DNA of 37,426 nucleotides from Gammaproteobacteria bacterium. GTDB taxonomy: Bacteria; Pseudomonadota; Gammaproteobacteria; Chromatiales; Chromatiaceae. The stretch lies in assembly GCA_030065815.1 (NCBI GenBank), contig JASJCU010000015.1, forward strand, positions 1 through 37,426, written 5' to 3'. Position 1 is the stretch's first letter; each line of letters opens with the position of its first letter. Under the pieces are notes generated by a model, which was given only the letters and a program-made list of their open reading frames with translations, was not told where the DNA came from and did not search any database. Below are positions 1 to 7,625 of the stretch, in pieces. The translations under genes were made by a program, and so were the position numbers.

Positions 1-368
1 AAGGCCTGCTCGCTGTCGATCGGTCCGACGCCGTTGCCGACGGCCGCGCCCTCTGCCTGCAGCCGGGTCTCGGCCGCCCGGAGCCGCGCATCGAGGTCCG
101 GGTAACGGCGGTAGAGCCGCCGGATCTTCTGGTAGCGGCGCACGATATCGCTGCGCAGCGTGACCCGCAGCTCGCGCGACAACGGCACCCCTTGCACCTG
201 GTCGAGCGCGTCGCTGATGCGGCCGATGCCCGCCGCGAGCCGCTGCACGCGCGTCCGCACCACGGCCTGGTGGGCCTGGTAGTGCTTGACCACGGCGGCC
301 ATCAACAGCGTCGCAGTCACCAGTCCCAGCACCGCGAGCCACACGCCCCATTCGTCCAACGTCGCCAC
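1..368 (-). CDS. Membrane-anchored coiled-coil protein, 3' part missing
   Basis: The reading frame is open from a GTG at 368 to the window edge, giving about 122 residues, so the C-terminus lies outside the window. The GTG is chosen because GGGGAG stands about six bases upstream; a TTG three codons later is the alternative. A single hydrophobic helix (about residues 7-26) is followed by a charged, Arg/Gln/Leu-rich helical stretch that looks like a coiled coil. This suggests a protein anchored in the inner membrane by its N-terminus with a helical soluble region. I do not recognise the family and assign no function. It is transcribed away from the small protein at 549. Confidence 0.6.
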   Translation of the reverse strand, partial: MATLDEWGVWLAVLGLVTATLLMAAVVKHYQAHQAVVRTRVQRLAAGIGRISDALDQVQGVPLSRELRVTLRSDIVRRYQKIRRLYRRYPDLDARLRAAETRLQAEGAAVGNGVGPIDSEQA

Positions 369-480
369 CGATCTCCCCGTCGCCCAGGTCCCAGAGTCAC
401 CTCGATGGATGCAGCGGCGGCGGCGCGCAAAACCTGACCCCGGGCGCCGTTGCGGGCTGTCAGTCGCCTTTACACCGCGC

Positions 481-548
481 CCGAACGGCGCGCCTTGTAA
501 ATCGGTAAATTATTGATTTAGTGATATTATTTTCCCAGGGCACGAAAA
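481..548. promoter_or_regulatory. AT-rich divergent upstream region
   Basis: In an otherwise very GC-rich window this short stretch is mostly A/T (around 495-535) and lies between two divergent genes. That is the composition expected of a promoter. I could not fit a convincing -35/-10 pair with normal spacing. The AGGG at 538-541 is a plausible ribosome binding site for the ATG at 549. Confidence 0.35.
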
Positions 549-833
549 ATGCGTAGACCCATGGACAGGGTCGAACCCGACAAGACGATGACGACGACAG
601 AGCGACATACGATGCCTGGCGGCCTGCTGGCCGGCCTCGCCACCGCCGCACCTGCGCATGCCGCCGAGGTCGAAGGCGACCTCAGCGTCAATGCCGCGGC
701 GCTGCTGGTCGTGCTCGGCATCTGGGCGCTGGCCATGGGCGTACGCAACCTGCGCGCGATGCGCTACAAGCCGCTGGTGCCGCAGCGTCGGCCACAGCAG
801 GACGCACCCGAAGCGCTCGGCGACGTCGACTGA
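549..833 (+). CDS. Small single-helix membrane protein, unknown function
   Basis: Encodes up to 94 residues. The ATG at 549 is preferred because of the AGGG eight bases upstream, but in-frame ATGs at 561, 588 and 612 are possible. From the last of these the protein would begin with a short hydrophobic, Ala-rich segment ending in an Ala-His-Ala cleavage-like site. One clear transmembrane helix follows (about residues 48-66, rich in Ala, Leu, Val and Trp), then a basic and Pro/Gln-rich tail. No recognised domain. The AT-rich upstream region and positive-inside charge pattern support a real gene, but short length and ambiguous start limit confidence. Confidence 0.5.
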   Translation: MRRPMDRVEPDKTMTTTERHTMPGGLLAGLATAAPAHAAEVEGDLSVNAAALLVVLGIWALAMGVRNLRAMRYKPLVPQRRPQQDAPEALGDVD

Positions 834-958
834 GGCATCGGCCACGCGCGCCACGCCGCGGCGCCTCCACCGCACCCGGCGGCGCATTCCCTCGACGCCG
901 ATCAACCGCTACCCTTGCTGTCACGACTGGGTTTGCCACTGCGAGACGCACCGCCACC

Positions 959-1363
959 GTGGAACTGCTCGTTTACGCCGTGCTCGGCCTCGGGGCCACC
1001 TGGATCCTGTACATCGGCTACATGAACGTGGCCACGCGTGCCGCGGAAGGCCGCTCGGCGGCACCGCTGAGCGCCGTGTTCCCGGAGATCGGCAAGGTCG
1101 GCAAGGCGCTGGTGTACTGCTACAGCCCAATGTGCGGCCCGTGCCGACCGATGTCGCGCGAGGTCGACAGCCTGATCGACGACGGCGCACCGGTGTACAA
1201 GCTGGACATCAGTGAACACCCGGAGACCAGCCGCGAGCTCGGCATCCGCGCGACGCCTACACTGGTGCTGGTCGAAAACGGCAGCATCGCGCGCATGGTC
1301 CTGGGCGTGAAGATGGCGGAATTCATGCGCGACCTGCTCGGCGACCAACGGACCGCGTCATGA
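959..1363 (+). CDS. Membrane-anchored thioredoxin-fold protein
   Basis: A 134-residue protein with an N-terminal membrane helix (residues 3-22) and a thioredoxin domain with the active-site motif CGPC at residues 59-62. A cis-proline-type TPT motif (RATPTLV) lies further on, as in thioredoxins. It likely performs thiol-disulfide exchange at the inner membrane; whether the domain faces cytoplasm or periplasm cannot be told. The start is a GTG at 959. The acyltransferase begins 40 bases downstream on the same strand, so the two may be cotranscribed. Substrate unknown. Confidence 0.85.
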   Translation: MELLVYAVLGLGATWILYIGYMNVATRAAEGRSAAPLSAVFPEIGKVGKALVYCYSPMCGPCRPMSREVDSLIDDGAPVYKLDISEHPETSRELGIRATPTLVLVENGSIARMVLGVKMAEFMRDLLGDQRTAS

Positions 1364-1403
1364 ACGGTGGCCTAAGCCGCACGCGGCGACGCGAGACGCG
1401 CGC

Positions 1404-2150
1404 ATGATCCGTAGCGTGGCCCGCGCCCTGTGGCTGCTGCTCGGCTGGATCGAACTGATCCTGTCGACGCTGCTGCTGTACCTGCTGAGCTTCCTGCCGG
1501 CGACGCTGCGCGGTGACTGGTACCGCGGCCTGTTTCATTTCTGGAGCGGTACCTGGGTGCATGCACTCGGCGTCGACCTGAAACTGCACCATAAGAACAC
1601 CCGCCCGCTACCGCCGCGCTACATCATGGTCGCCAACCACCCGTCGTCGTTCGAGGACGCCGGGATACCGTCGCTGTTCGACGTCGACAGCCTGGCCAAG
1701 GAGGAGGTCCGCGACTGGTTCCTGGTCGGTCGCATCGGCGCCGCCGCCGGCACGATCTTCGTCAAGCGCGAGTCACGCGACTCGCGTGCCGCGGCAGCCG
1801 ATCAGATCCGTGCCCACCTGGCCGCCGGACGCAGCGTCGCGCTCTATCCGGAGGGCGGGATCAAGGGCCCGCGCCTGCAGCCGTCGTTCCGCTATGGGGC
1901 CTTCGCGATATCGCTGGAGACCGGAATCCCGATCGTGCCGGTGTATCTGCACTACGAGGCGCTGCACGATTTCCACTGGGGCCGGCACTCGCTGATCGAC
2001 AACATGCGCAACATCATGACGGCGCGCAACAACCGCGCGAACTACTACCTGTTCGACGCGATCGACCCGACGCAGTTCGACGACAAGGTGAGCTACTGCG
2101 AACACGTGTACAGTCTCTATCTCGACTGGCAGCAACGTTACCTCGACTGA
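1404..2150 (+). CDS. Lysophospholipid acyltransferase (PlsC family)
   Basis: A 248-residue membrane-associated acyltransferase of the 1-acyl-glycerol-3-phosphate acyltransferase superfamily, which transfers an acyl chain to a lysophospholipid or related acceptor. A hydrophobic N-terminal segment (residues 10-31) is followed by motif I, NHPSSFED (residues 78-85), and motif III, YPEGGIKGP (148-156). The catalytic HX4D box has Glu84 at the position of the usual Asp, with Asp85 next to it. Length fits the family. The ATG at 1404 follows the thioredoxin-fold gene closely, and the NTF2-like gene follows 16 bases after the stop. The acceptor could be lysophosphatidate or an ornithine-lipid precursor; sequence alone does not decide. 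Confidence 0.88.
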   Translation: MIRSVARALWLLLGWIELILSTLLLYLLSFLPATLRGDWYRGLFHFWSGTWVHALGVDLKLHHKNTRPLPPRYIMVANHPSSFEDAGIPSLFDVDSLAKEEVRDWFLVGRIGAAAGTIFVKRESRDSRAAAADQIRAHLAAGRSVALYPEGGIKGPRLQPSFRYGAFAISLETGIPIVPVYLHYEALHDFHWGRHSLIDNMRNIMTARNNRANYYLFDAIDPTQFDDKVSYCEHVYSLYLDWQQRYLD

Positions 2151-2166
2151 TCCCGAACACACCGCC

Positions 2167-2580
2167 ATGGCCTTTCCCGAACCGACCGCCGCCGAACAGG
2201 CCTTCTACGACGCGTTCCGCGCGCTCGACCTCAGCGCGATGCAGACGGTCTGGGCAGACTCAGCCGAGATCAGCTGCGTACATCCGGGCGGTCAGCTGCT
2301 GCGCGGAACCGGCGACGTCCTCGCGAGCTGGAGGGAGATCTTCGAGGACGCCAGCCCACCGCGCGTCGACTACCGCCTGGTGCAGGCCAGCCGCGATCAG
2401 CGCCTCGCGGTGCATACCGTCGAGGAACGTGTTCTCAGCGGCGGCGGGCGCCGCGCCGTCGTCGTCGCGACCAACGTCTACGTGCTGGGCGACGGCGGCT
2501 GGTCGATGCTCGCGCACCACGCGTCGCTGCCACTGGTCGAGAGGCCGCGGTCGCCGCAAGCCGAGCGCCCACTGCACTGA
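2167..2580 (+). CDS. NTF2-like / SnoaL-fold protein
   Basis: A 137-residue cytosolic protein with the pattern of the SnoaL/DUF4440 branch of the NTF2-like superfamily. An N-terminal helical segment (AEQAFYDAFRALDL) is followed by a WADSAEISCVHPGG strand-turn, then RGTGDVLASW and an alternating beta C-terminal half ending in WSMLAHHAS. These folds are used as small enzymes, isomerases or ligand-binding domains, so family membership does not give a reaction. It starts 16 bases after the acyltransferase stop and is probably in the same transcript. ATG start at 2167. Confidence 0.8.
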   Translation: MAFPEPTAAEQAFYDAFRALDLSAMQTVWADSAEISCVHPGGQLLRGTGDVLASWREIFEDASPPRVDYRLVQASRDQRLAVHTVEERVLSGGGRRAVVVATNVYVLGDGGWSMLAHHASLPLVERPRSPQAERPLH

Positions 2581-2672
2581 GCCGACAGGCGCAGCAGCGG
2601 CCGCCCGGTCGCTGCCGCCGCCGGGCGGCGCCGCGTCACGATTCCGCGCGACCGGCCGGCGCCTGCAGGGCT

Positions 2673-3185
2673 TCACGGGAACGCCGGTATCTGCGCGTCC
2701 TGTCCCTTGGCCCGGGCCTCGGGGTGATGGGCCGTGATCAGCTCACGGATCTCGCGTACGCGCCGCACCGGCACGTCGACCATCAGCAGTATCTCACCGC
2801 GATCGATCGCCGGTTGGAAACGCTTCAGCCGCGAGTTGGGGATGCTGATGGCGATCATGCCCGAGATCCACGAGCCGATCGCCGCGCACACGACAGCGAG
2901 CACGAGGATCCCGCCCATGCCGATGGCCTGGCCGATCTGCGGGAAGAACGACAGCGCGACGCCGGCGAACGCACCGGTGATCCCGCCGGCGACGAGCCCG
3001 AGCCCGATGCCGTGCAACAGGTCCGAGCGCTGCAGCAGGTTGGCGACGTGCAGCGAACCCAGGTTGACGCCGTCTTTGGCCAGGAAATGGATGTGCGGGT
3101 CGTCGATCTTGGCCAGCAGCAGTTCTTTCTCGATCGTCTCTGCCGACGTCACGTCGGGCAGCACGAAGTACAAGCGTCTGCGCAT
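2673..3185 (-). CDS. DUF1269-type inner-membrane protein
   Basis: A 170-residue protein that begins with a ferredoxin-like soluble segment (RRRLYFVLPDV, with a downstream HIHFLAKD), followed by two hydrophobic, glycine-rich membrane segments (about residues 58-82 and 90-115). The C-terminal soluble part contains ILLMVDVP. This layout matches the DUF1269 family of uncharacterised membrane proteins, common in sulfur-oxidising and other gammaproteobacteria. The ATG at 3185 is supported by AGGAGAG about six bases upstream. It diverges from the lipase-like gene; a strong palindrome lies between them. Confidence 0.75.
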   Translation of the reverse strand: MRRRLYFVLPDVTSAETIEKELLLAKIDDPHIHFLAKDGVNLGSLHVANLLQRSDLLHGIGLGLVAGGITGAFAGVALSFFPQIGQAIGMGGILVLAVVCAAIGSWISGMIAISIPNSRLKRFQPAIDRGEILLMVDVPVRRVREIRELITAHHPEARAKGQDAQIPAFP

Positions 3186-3251
3186 CTCTGACTCTCCTGT
3201 GCGTCGGCGATTGCCGGGGACGCATCCCCATCGCCGTCACGCCGAGTATAG

Positions 3252-3290
3252 AAAGCCCTACGCATACGGTAGGGCTTTATAAGTTTTTTT
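3252..3290 (+). terminator. Perfect 10-bp stem-loop followed by seven T
   Basis: Bases 3252-3261 (AAAGCCCTAC) pair perfectly with 3269-3278 around a 7-base loop. A T7 run lies at 3284-3290 on the + strand, five bases after the stem. This has the form of an intrinsic terminator for + strand transcripts, yet it stands between divergent genes, upstream of the lipase-like gene. It could be an attenuator in that gene's leader, or a protein-binding palindrome for the divergent promoters. Confidence 0.55.
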
Positions 3291-3378
3291 GAACTGGCGG
3301 CGGAAAAACCCGACCATAAAGGGGTTCCTGATTATCGGGCTTTATGCAGTAAGTGCTTCGTGCACGAGGAAACAGGCA

Positions 3379-4230
3379 ATGAAGAAGTGGTTGTTGTTGG
3401 CTTTCCTTCTCGCCCTGATCACGCAGCGCGCGGCGACCGCCGACGTGCTGGTGCTGGTACATGGCTACCTCGGGACCGCGCACAGCTGGGCCGAGGCCGG
3501 CGTCATGGCGCGCCTCCACCAACGCGGCTATCGCCATGCCGGCAATCTCGGTTACGGCGCCGCCGGCGTGGTCGTGCAACCTGTCGCCAAGGCACCGCCG
3601 GACAAGCCGATGTACACGGTCAATCTGCCATCGCAGGCGCCGATAGTCGTCCAGGCCGACTGGCTGGCCGCCCAGCTGCGCGAGGTCGGCCGACGCCATC
3701 CCAAGGCGGCGATAGCGCTCGCCGCGCACTCGGCCGGCGGCGTCGCCGCGCGCATGGCGCTGGTCCGCCACGGCGCGCTCGGCGTCGACCACCTGATCAC
3801 GATTGCGACCCCGCACTTCGGCACCGGGCGCGCCGTGCAGGCGCTCGACGCGACCAGCGGCGGCGGCCTGTTCGCGCCGATCAAGCGCTGGCTGGTGCGC
3901 CGCACGACCGGCGATGCGGTCTACGCGACGGTCGCGCAGAGTCGCGGCGTGCTCGTCGACCTGACCCCGCCGGCACCGGGCAACCTGCTGTTCTGGTTGA
4001 ATCGGCAACCGCACCCACCGATCCGCTACACCAGCATCATGCGCATCGGCACCTTCTACATGCCGGGCGACCAGGTGGTCCCGCCGCTGAGCCAGGACCT
4101 AAATCGCGCGCCGGCGCTGGCCGGCCGGGTAAAGACCTACTCGATGGCCCAGGGGCACCTGTTGACGCCACGGGACGGCGACCTGATCGGCAACCTGCTG
4201 GCAGCGCGACCCGCCGCGGCGACGCCGTAG
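3379..4230 (+). CDS. Exported alpha/beta hydrolase, lipase-like
   Basis: A 283-residue alpha/beta-hydrolase with an N-terminal signal peptide (about residues 1-21, Lys-Lys then a Leu-rich core ending Ala-Thr-Ala), so probably periplasmic or secreted. An HGYLG oxyanion-hole segment (28-32) and a nucleophile elbow AHSAG around Ser118 are visible; a downstream Asp in PGDQVVPP and His in AQGHLLTP complete a plausible triad. It would hydrolyse an ester or thioester; the substrate is unknown. The ATG at 3379 is chosen over an upstream TTG at 3289 because GAGGA lies eight bases before it and it starts exactly at the signal peptide. Confidence 0.82.
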   Translation: MKKWLLLAFLLALITQRAATADVLVLVHGYLGTAHSWAEAGVMARLHQRGYRHAGNLGYGAAGVVVQPVAKAPPDKPMYTVNLPSQAPIVVQADWLAAQLREVGRRHPKAAIALAAHSAGGVAARMALVRHGALGVDHLITIATPHFGTGRAVQALDATSGGGLFAPIKRWLVRRTTGDAVYATVAQSRGVLVDLTPPAPGNLLFWLNRQPHPPIRYTSIMRIGTFYMPGDQVVPPLSQDLNRAPALAGRVKTYSMAQGHLLTPRDGDLIGNLLAARPAAATP

Positions 4231-4589
4231 TCCGGCTGTCGGCGGGCGTCGGCCTGGTCTAGGCTTCGCCCATGCCCGCGGCATCAGGCCGGCCGCCGGC
4301 TGCGGACCTGTGGCCACGCAGACGACACACCGGCGCGGCGGCGTCGGTCGATGTCACGGCACCGGGCGTTTCTTTGCCGCGGTCGCGCGCCCCGATGCCT
4401 GCGCCGCGTTTGCAGTACCGGTCGCGGGTGGAGCCGTCGCTGCGCGCCTGCGGTGCGCCCGACGGCCGTGGCAAGAACGGCATGTCACGCCACGCCGGGT
4501 CGTGGCAGGCACGCGCCATGGGCAGCCGATCCGCGGTAATGTTGGCGCGGCGACTGCCGACAACAACCGCATGACGCGAGGAACGGCGA
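4231..4589. other. Gap without a convincing gene
   Basis: About 360 bases between the hydrolase and the next + strand gene. Open frames here are Arg/Ala/Pro-rich, overlap each other on both strands and resemble no family, as expected of random frames at high GC. A weak GAGGA at 4578-4582 serves the next gene. I see no RNA gene or convincing promoter. Confidence 0.5.
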
Positions 4590-5045
4590 ATGCAGGAATT
4601 CGATATCTACTTTCGCGGTGAGATCGTTCCGGATGCCGACCCGGCCACGGTGCGCCGCGAGGTCGCGAGGCTGTTCAAGGTCCAGGAAGACGCCGTCGAC
4701 CGCCTGTTCGACGGCCAGCCGGTGCGGGTCAAGAAGGCGATCGACGTCGACACCGCGAGCCGTTACCGGGCGTTGTTCCGCGACGCCGGCGCGCTGCTGC
4801 AGATCGTGCCGAGCGGTGAACCGGCGCCGCCCGCGGTCACGCCGCCGGCGAGCGACGACGCCGGCATGAGCCTGGCCGAGCCCGGTGCAATCATCGACCA
4901 CACGCCACCGCCACCGCCCGCCGAGATCGACACCAGCGCGCTGAGCGCGCTACCGCCGAACAGCGGCAGCCTCGAAGACTGCAAGGTCGACAAGGCGCCC
5001 CGCCCGATCCCCGACATCAGCCACCTGCAGATCGTCGACAGCTGA
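4590..5045 (+). CDS. Conserved hypothetical with RNA-polymerase-like small N-terminal module
   Basis: A 151-residue cytosolic protein. Residues 1-70 form a small alpha/beta module (FDIYFRGEIVPD, then ARLFKVQ and DRLFDGQPVRVKKAID) that I associate with a short domain recurring in uncharacterised proteobacterial proteins. The C-terminal half is Pro/Ala-rich, probably disordered, and ends in a short conserved-looking segment (PRPIPDISHLQIVD). ATG at 4590 with GAGGA seven bases upstream. It converges with the DUF3108 gene, which ends ten bases away. No function can be assigned. Confidence 0.7.
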   Translation: MQEFDIYFRGEIVPDADPATVRREVARLFKVQEDAVDRLFDGQPVRVKKAIDVDTASRYRALFRDAGALLQIVPSGEPAPPAVTPPASDDAGMSLAEPGAIIDHTPPPPPAEIDTSALSALPPNSGSLEDCKVDKAPRPIPDISHLQIVDS

Positions 5046-5055
5046 CAGCCGCCGC

Positions 5056-5865
5056 TCACCTGGCCAGGGCGATACGCTGCAGCGCCTGCGGCGTCGTCAG
5101 CTCGGCGCGGAAGCGGCCGATCGCGTGGCGCACGTCGATGCGCAGCGGTACGTGGTCGCGGTCGCGGCTGAGCCACAGATAGGCGGGCCGGTGCGCGGTC
5201 TGCTCGCGGCCGCGTGCATCGGTCTCGCTGGCATCCAGGCGCAGCTTCCACGCCGGCACCGCGACACCGCCCAGGCGCAGCGTCGTCGACCGCTCGACAC
5301 TGACCCGGTAGTGGATCCGGTCCTTGCCGTCGGTGACCGGCACGTCGAACGCCGCACCGTCTGCCAGCGCCTGACGGCGCAGGTGCTGCAACAGGCCGAG
5401 ACGATCGAACAGGGGCTGCAGAACGGCGGGCGCTGCCGAGCCACCTTGCTGCAGCGTTTGTACGGCCTGGCGCGCCGCGGCGTCTGACATATCGTAGCGG
5501 CGCATGTCGCTGGCCGCGTCGCGAACGTACACGCGGTGCTTCTCGCGGCGCGTCTTTTCGTAGGCCTCGAAACCGCGCAGGTGTCCGGTCTGCGGATCCG
5601 ACCATGAGCGGAAGCGATAGCGGATCGGGTACAGCGATTCGACGGTCGGGTAGTGCTCCGAGCTGGCGCGCAGGTCGATCTCGGCGGCCGGCGGCGCCGC
5701 GGCGCGCAGGGTCACGTCGGCGATCGGCATGTCGTTGCCGAGCGAGAACACGCCGCGGTACACGACCTGGAACACCAGATCCTGCGCTGCAGCGACTACC
5801 GGCGAAGCGGCCAACAGGCAGCACAATGCGGCGCATAGTAGCGGCCGGACGGTAGGGGTCTTCAT
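5056..5865 (-). CDS. DUF3108 family periplasmic protein
   Basis: A 269-residue protein with a signal peptide (about residues 1-27, Leu/Ala core ending AAA). The body has the features of DUF3108: an N-terminal beta strand (VFQVVYRGVFSLG), an ESLYPIRYRFRSW region, then EAYEKTRREKHRVY, and a C-terminal half with VPAWKLRLDAS and LWLSRDRDHVPLRIDV. Family members are periplasmic or envelope proteins of unresolved function, thought to resemble lipoprotein-localisation folds. ATG at 5865. An AT-rich stretch (5940-6010) upstream probably contains divergent promoters shared with the gene at 6023. Confidence 0.78.
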   Translation of the reverse strand: MKTPTVRPLLCAALCCLLAASPVVAAAQDLVFQVVYRGVFSLGNDMPIADVTLRAAAPPAAEIDLRASSEHYPTVESLYPIRYRFRSWSDPQTGHLRGFEAYEKTRREKHRVYVRDAASDMRRYDMSDAAARQAVQTLQQGGSAAPAVLQPLFDRLGLLQHLRRQALADGAAFDVPVTDGKDRIHYRVSVERSTTLRLGGVAVPAWKLRLDASETDARGREQTAHRPAYLWLSRDRDHVPLRIDVRHAIGRFRAELTTPQALQRIALAR

Positions 5866-6022
5866 CGGTGCGGACAGCGGTCTCTGGTGCGGTCGATCAT
5901 CGGCGCGGTGTTAGGTCGTGCGGAGGCCGCATAGTTCCTTGGCATGTGCATTGCTTCACATTATACGCAAGACCGAATTTGGTGCTAATTCGCCAAAATA
6001 TTGACGATTTCGGGACGGGAAC

Positions 6023-6367
6023 GTGACGAACCCGGTGACAAGCGACAAATTATCGACACATCTCGGCGTCAAAGAACGAAATCTTGACGCCGCGGGTGGC
6101 GACCGGAAGGCCACGGGCACGCGCCAGGACACGGCGCTCGAGACCCCGGAGCGCGCGAACCAGGCCGACATCGGCGTGGCCAGCGAGCGACTCGCGCAGC
6201 AGCGCGCCGACATCGACAACGGCCGCATCCGGTCGGCACAGCAGGCGCGCGCCCAGCTCGCGCAGCTGCAGATCGACGTGGCGCGCGATCCGCGCGGCGT
6301 GCTCGGCGCGTTCGCCCGGCTGAGCCCCGAAGGCGTCACGGCAGCGATCGCCGAACCCAGCGGTTAG
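6023..6367 (+). CDS. Small Gln/Ala-rich helical protein, unknown
   Basis: A 114-residue soluble protein starting at a GTG (GGGA lies seven bases upstream). It is hydrophilic, with a disordered, charged N-terminal half and a helical Gln/Ala/Arg-rich middle (SERLAQQRADID through AQLAQLQID) ending near LGAFARLSPEG. No transmembrane segment and no recognised domain. AT-rich DNA precedes it and a strong terminator follows, so it appears to be a single-gene transcript. The overall look is that of a small anti-sigma-like or regulatory protein, but that is only an impression. Confidence 0.6.
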   Translation: MTNPVTSDKLSTHLGVKERNLDAAGGDRKATGTRQDTALETPERANQADIGVASERLAQQRADIDNGRIRSAQQARAQLAQLQIDVARDPRGVLGAFARLSPEGVTAAIAEPSG

Positions 6368-6387
6368 GCGCAACGATTCTCGGCACA

Positions 6388-6446
6388 GGCGAGATCTCAA
6401 TCTCGCCATTCAACCCGGCCTCGCATGCGAAGCCGGGTTTTTCTTT
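6388..6446 (+). terminator. Tandem stem-loops ending in a T-rich tract
   Basis: Two hairpins follow the gene at 6023. The first has perfect 7-base arms (6388-6394 and 6401-6407). The second has perfect 8-base arms AACCCGGC (6412-6419) and GCCGGGTT (6432-6439), with an inner palindrome TCGCATGCGA in its loop, followed by TTTTTCTTTT. The second is a textbook Rho-independent terminator on the + strand. Confidence 0.85.
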
Positions 6447-6497
6447 TCTGCGCCGTCGGCAATTGCAATTCGCCGGTCGCGACAGGACACTTCGGCG

Positions 6498-6644
6498 ATG
6501 CGTACGATCTACCTGACGCTCGGTTTCTTCATGTTGCTCGGTATCGGTGCCGCGTGCCGCACGCCACCGCTGGTCGCCGACGACTGCACCACCGATCCGC
6601 GTGGCGTCGAGTGCCGGGCTGCCGCGCCACAGGACCGTGACTGA
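6498..6644 (+). CDS. Small putative lipoprotein, 48 residues
   Basis: An ATG at 6498 opens a 48-residue frame: a short hydrophobic N-terminus (TIYLTLGFFMLLGIGAAC) with Cys20 in a lipobox-like position (Gly at -3 is not ideal), then a polar tail with Cys30 and Cys39. It could be a lipoprotein or an exported Cys-containing peptide. Its stop overlaps the proposed GTG start of the next gene (GTGACTGA), a sign of translational coupling. It follows the terminator at 6446, so it probably begins a new transcript. No family recognised. Confidence 0.5.
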   Translation: MRTIYLTLGFFMLLGIGAACRTPPLVADDCTTDPRGVECRAAAPQDRD

Positions 6645-7167
6645 CGACACGCCGGTCACACTGCCGGCGGTGCATTTCGCCGAGCTGGCCGACGCCGGGC
6701 GCGCGAATCGCCGGCTGCTGGCCGCGTTCGAACGCGAGAAAGACGCCGACCACGTGCGTCGCACGCACCAGTTCCACGGCCGCTTCGAGAACACCTACAT
6801 CGACGCCCGCTACCTGCCCGAACTGGCGCCGGTCACGGCACTGGCGCTGCGCACCGCGACCGCCATCCTGCACACGGCGGCGCTGCGCCACGGTTTCTGG
6901 TTCAACGAGATGCAACCCGGGCAATGCACGTCGCTGCACAGCCACGAGGAACTCGACGAGGCGCTGTCGGCCGTCTATTACGTCACGGCGCCGCGACACA
7001 GCGGCAGGCTGATCCTACATGATGACCCGGCGCAGATCGTCGTGACGCCGCGCGCCGGACTGCTGGTCGCGTTCCCACCCGACCTGCCGCACGAGGTCGA
7101 GGTCAACGAGGGCATGGCGACACGCCTGTCGGTCGCATTCAATTTCGGTCCGCGGACGACCGCCTGA
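6637..7167 (+). CDS. Putative 2OG-Fe(II) oxygenase-like protein
   Basis: A 176-residue cupin-like protein. The segment LHSHEELDEALSAVYYV (residues 100-116), followed by SGRLILHD, a Gly-Leu-Leu-Val-Ala-Phe-Pro strand, His152 and Arg163 in TRLSVAFNF, matches the putative 2OG-Fe(II) oxygenase family. His101 or His103 with Asp107 and His152 could bind iron, and Arg163 could bind the 2-oxoglutarate carboxylate. Such proteins hydroxylate proteins or small molecules; the substrate is unknown. The GTG at 6637 overlaps the lipoprotein stop; an upstream ATG at 6547 is possible but lies inside that gene. Its 3' end overlaps the convergent gene by 29 bases. Confidence 0.72.
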   Translation: MTDDTPVTLPAVHFAELADAGRANRRLLAAFEREKDADHVRRTHQFHGRFENTYIDARYLPELAPVTALALRTATAILHTAALRHGFWFNEMQPGQCTSLHSHEELDEALSAVYYVTAPRHSGRLILHDDPAQIVVTPRAGLLVAFPPDLPHEVEVNEGMATRLSVAFNFGPRTTA

Positions 7168-7537
7168 CGGTCGAGGTCTCGAGGCGCTCGGTCTCGGCGA
7201 GCACGATGCGCCGACCCTCGGTCGTGACGAAGACACGATCGCCGATGTCGCCGCGCGCGGCCTGGTATTCGGCGGAGCGGCCGCTGCTGGCGTCGACGAC
7301 GCGAATGTAGATCACCTCGCTGCTGTCGCGCCAGTGATCGTAGAGCAGCAGCGCCGACGCCAGCAGCATCAGCGTCAGCGCGCCGATCGCCAGGCCCTTC
7401 AGCGGCCAGCGGCGTTGCGGCGCCGGGTTGATCAGGCGCGGCTCGGCGCCGCCGGTCGTTGACCGCGGACGACGCGTGCGCCAGATCAACGCAACCACAA
7501 GGATGACGCCGATTGTGAACAGAACTTTTCCGATCAT
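7139..7537 (-). CDS. Two-helix membrane protein, unknown
   Basis: A 132-residue protein with two hydrophobic helices (about residues 3-19 and 46-66) separated by a basic Pro-rich loop, and a C-terminal soluble domain containing SEVIYIRVVDA and RIVLAETERLE. It resembles no family I can name. ATG at 7537. It converges with, and slightly overlaps, the oxygenase-like gene. Confidence 0.6.
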   Translation of the reverse strand: MIGKVLFTIGVILVVALIWRTRRPRSTTGGAEPRLINPAPQRRWPLKGLAIGALTLMLLASALLLYDHWRDSSEVIYIRVVDASSGRSAEYQAARGDIGDRVFVTTEGRRIVLAETERLETSTVRRSSADRN

Positions 7538-7625
7538 GCGGCCATCTTACCCCGTAACCGCGGCCAGCCCCGGCACGCCGTTTTCGTTATCATGACAGCC
7601 ATGTCCCGGACCGGTAGCTGAGTTG

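Noticed and set aside
4272-4574. Overlapping open frames in the gap before 4590
   Set aside because: Arg/Ala/Pro-rich on both strands, mutually overlapping, no ribosome site with proper spacing and no family resemblance; typical chance frames at high GC.
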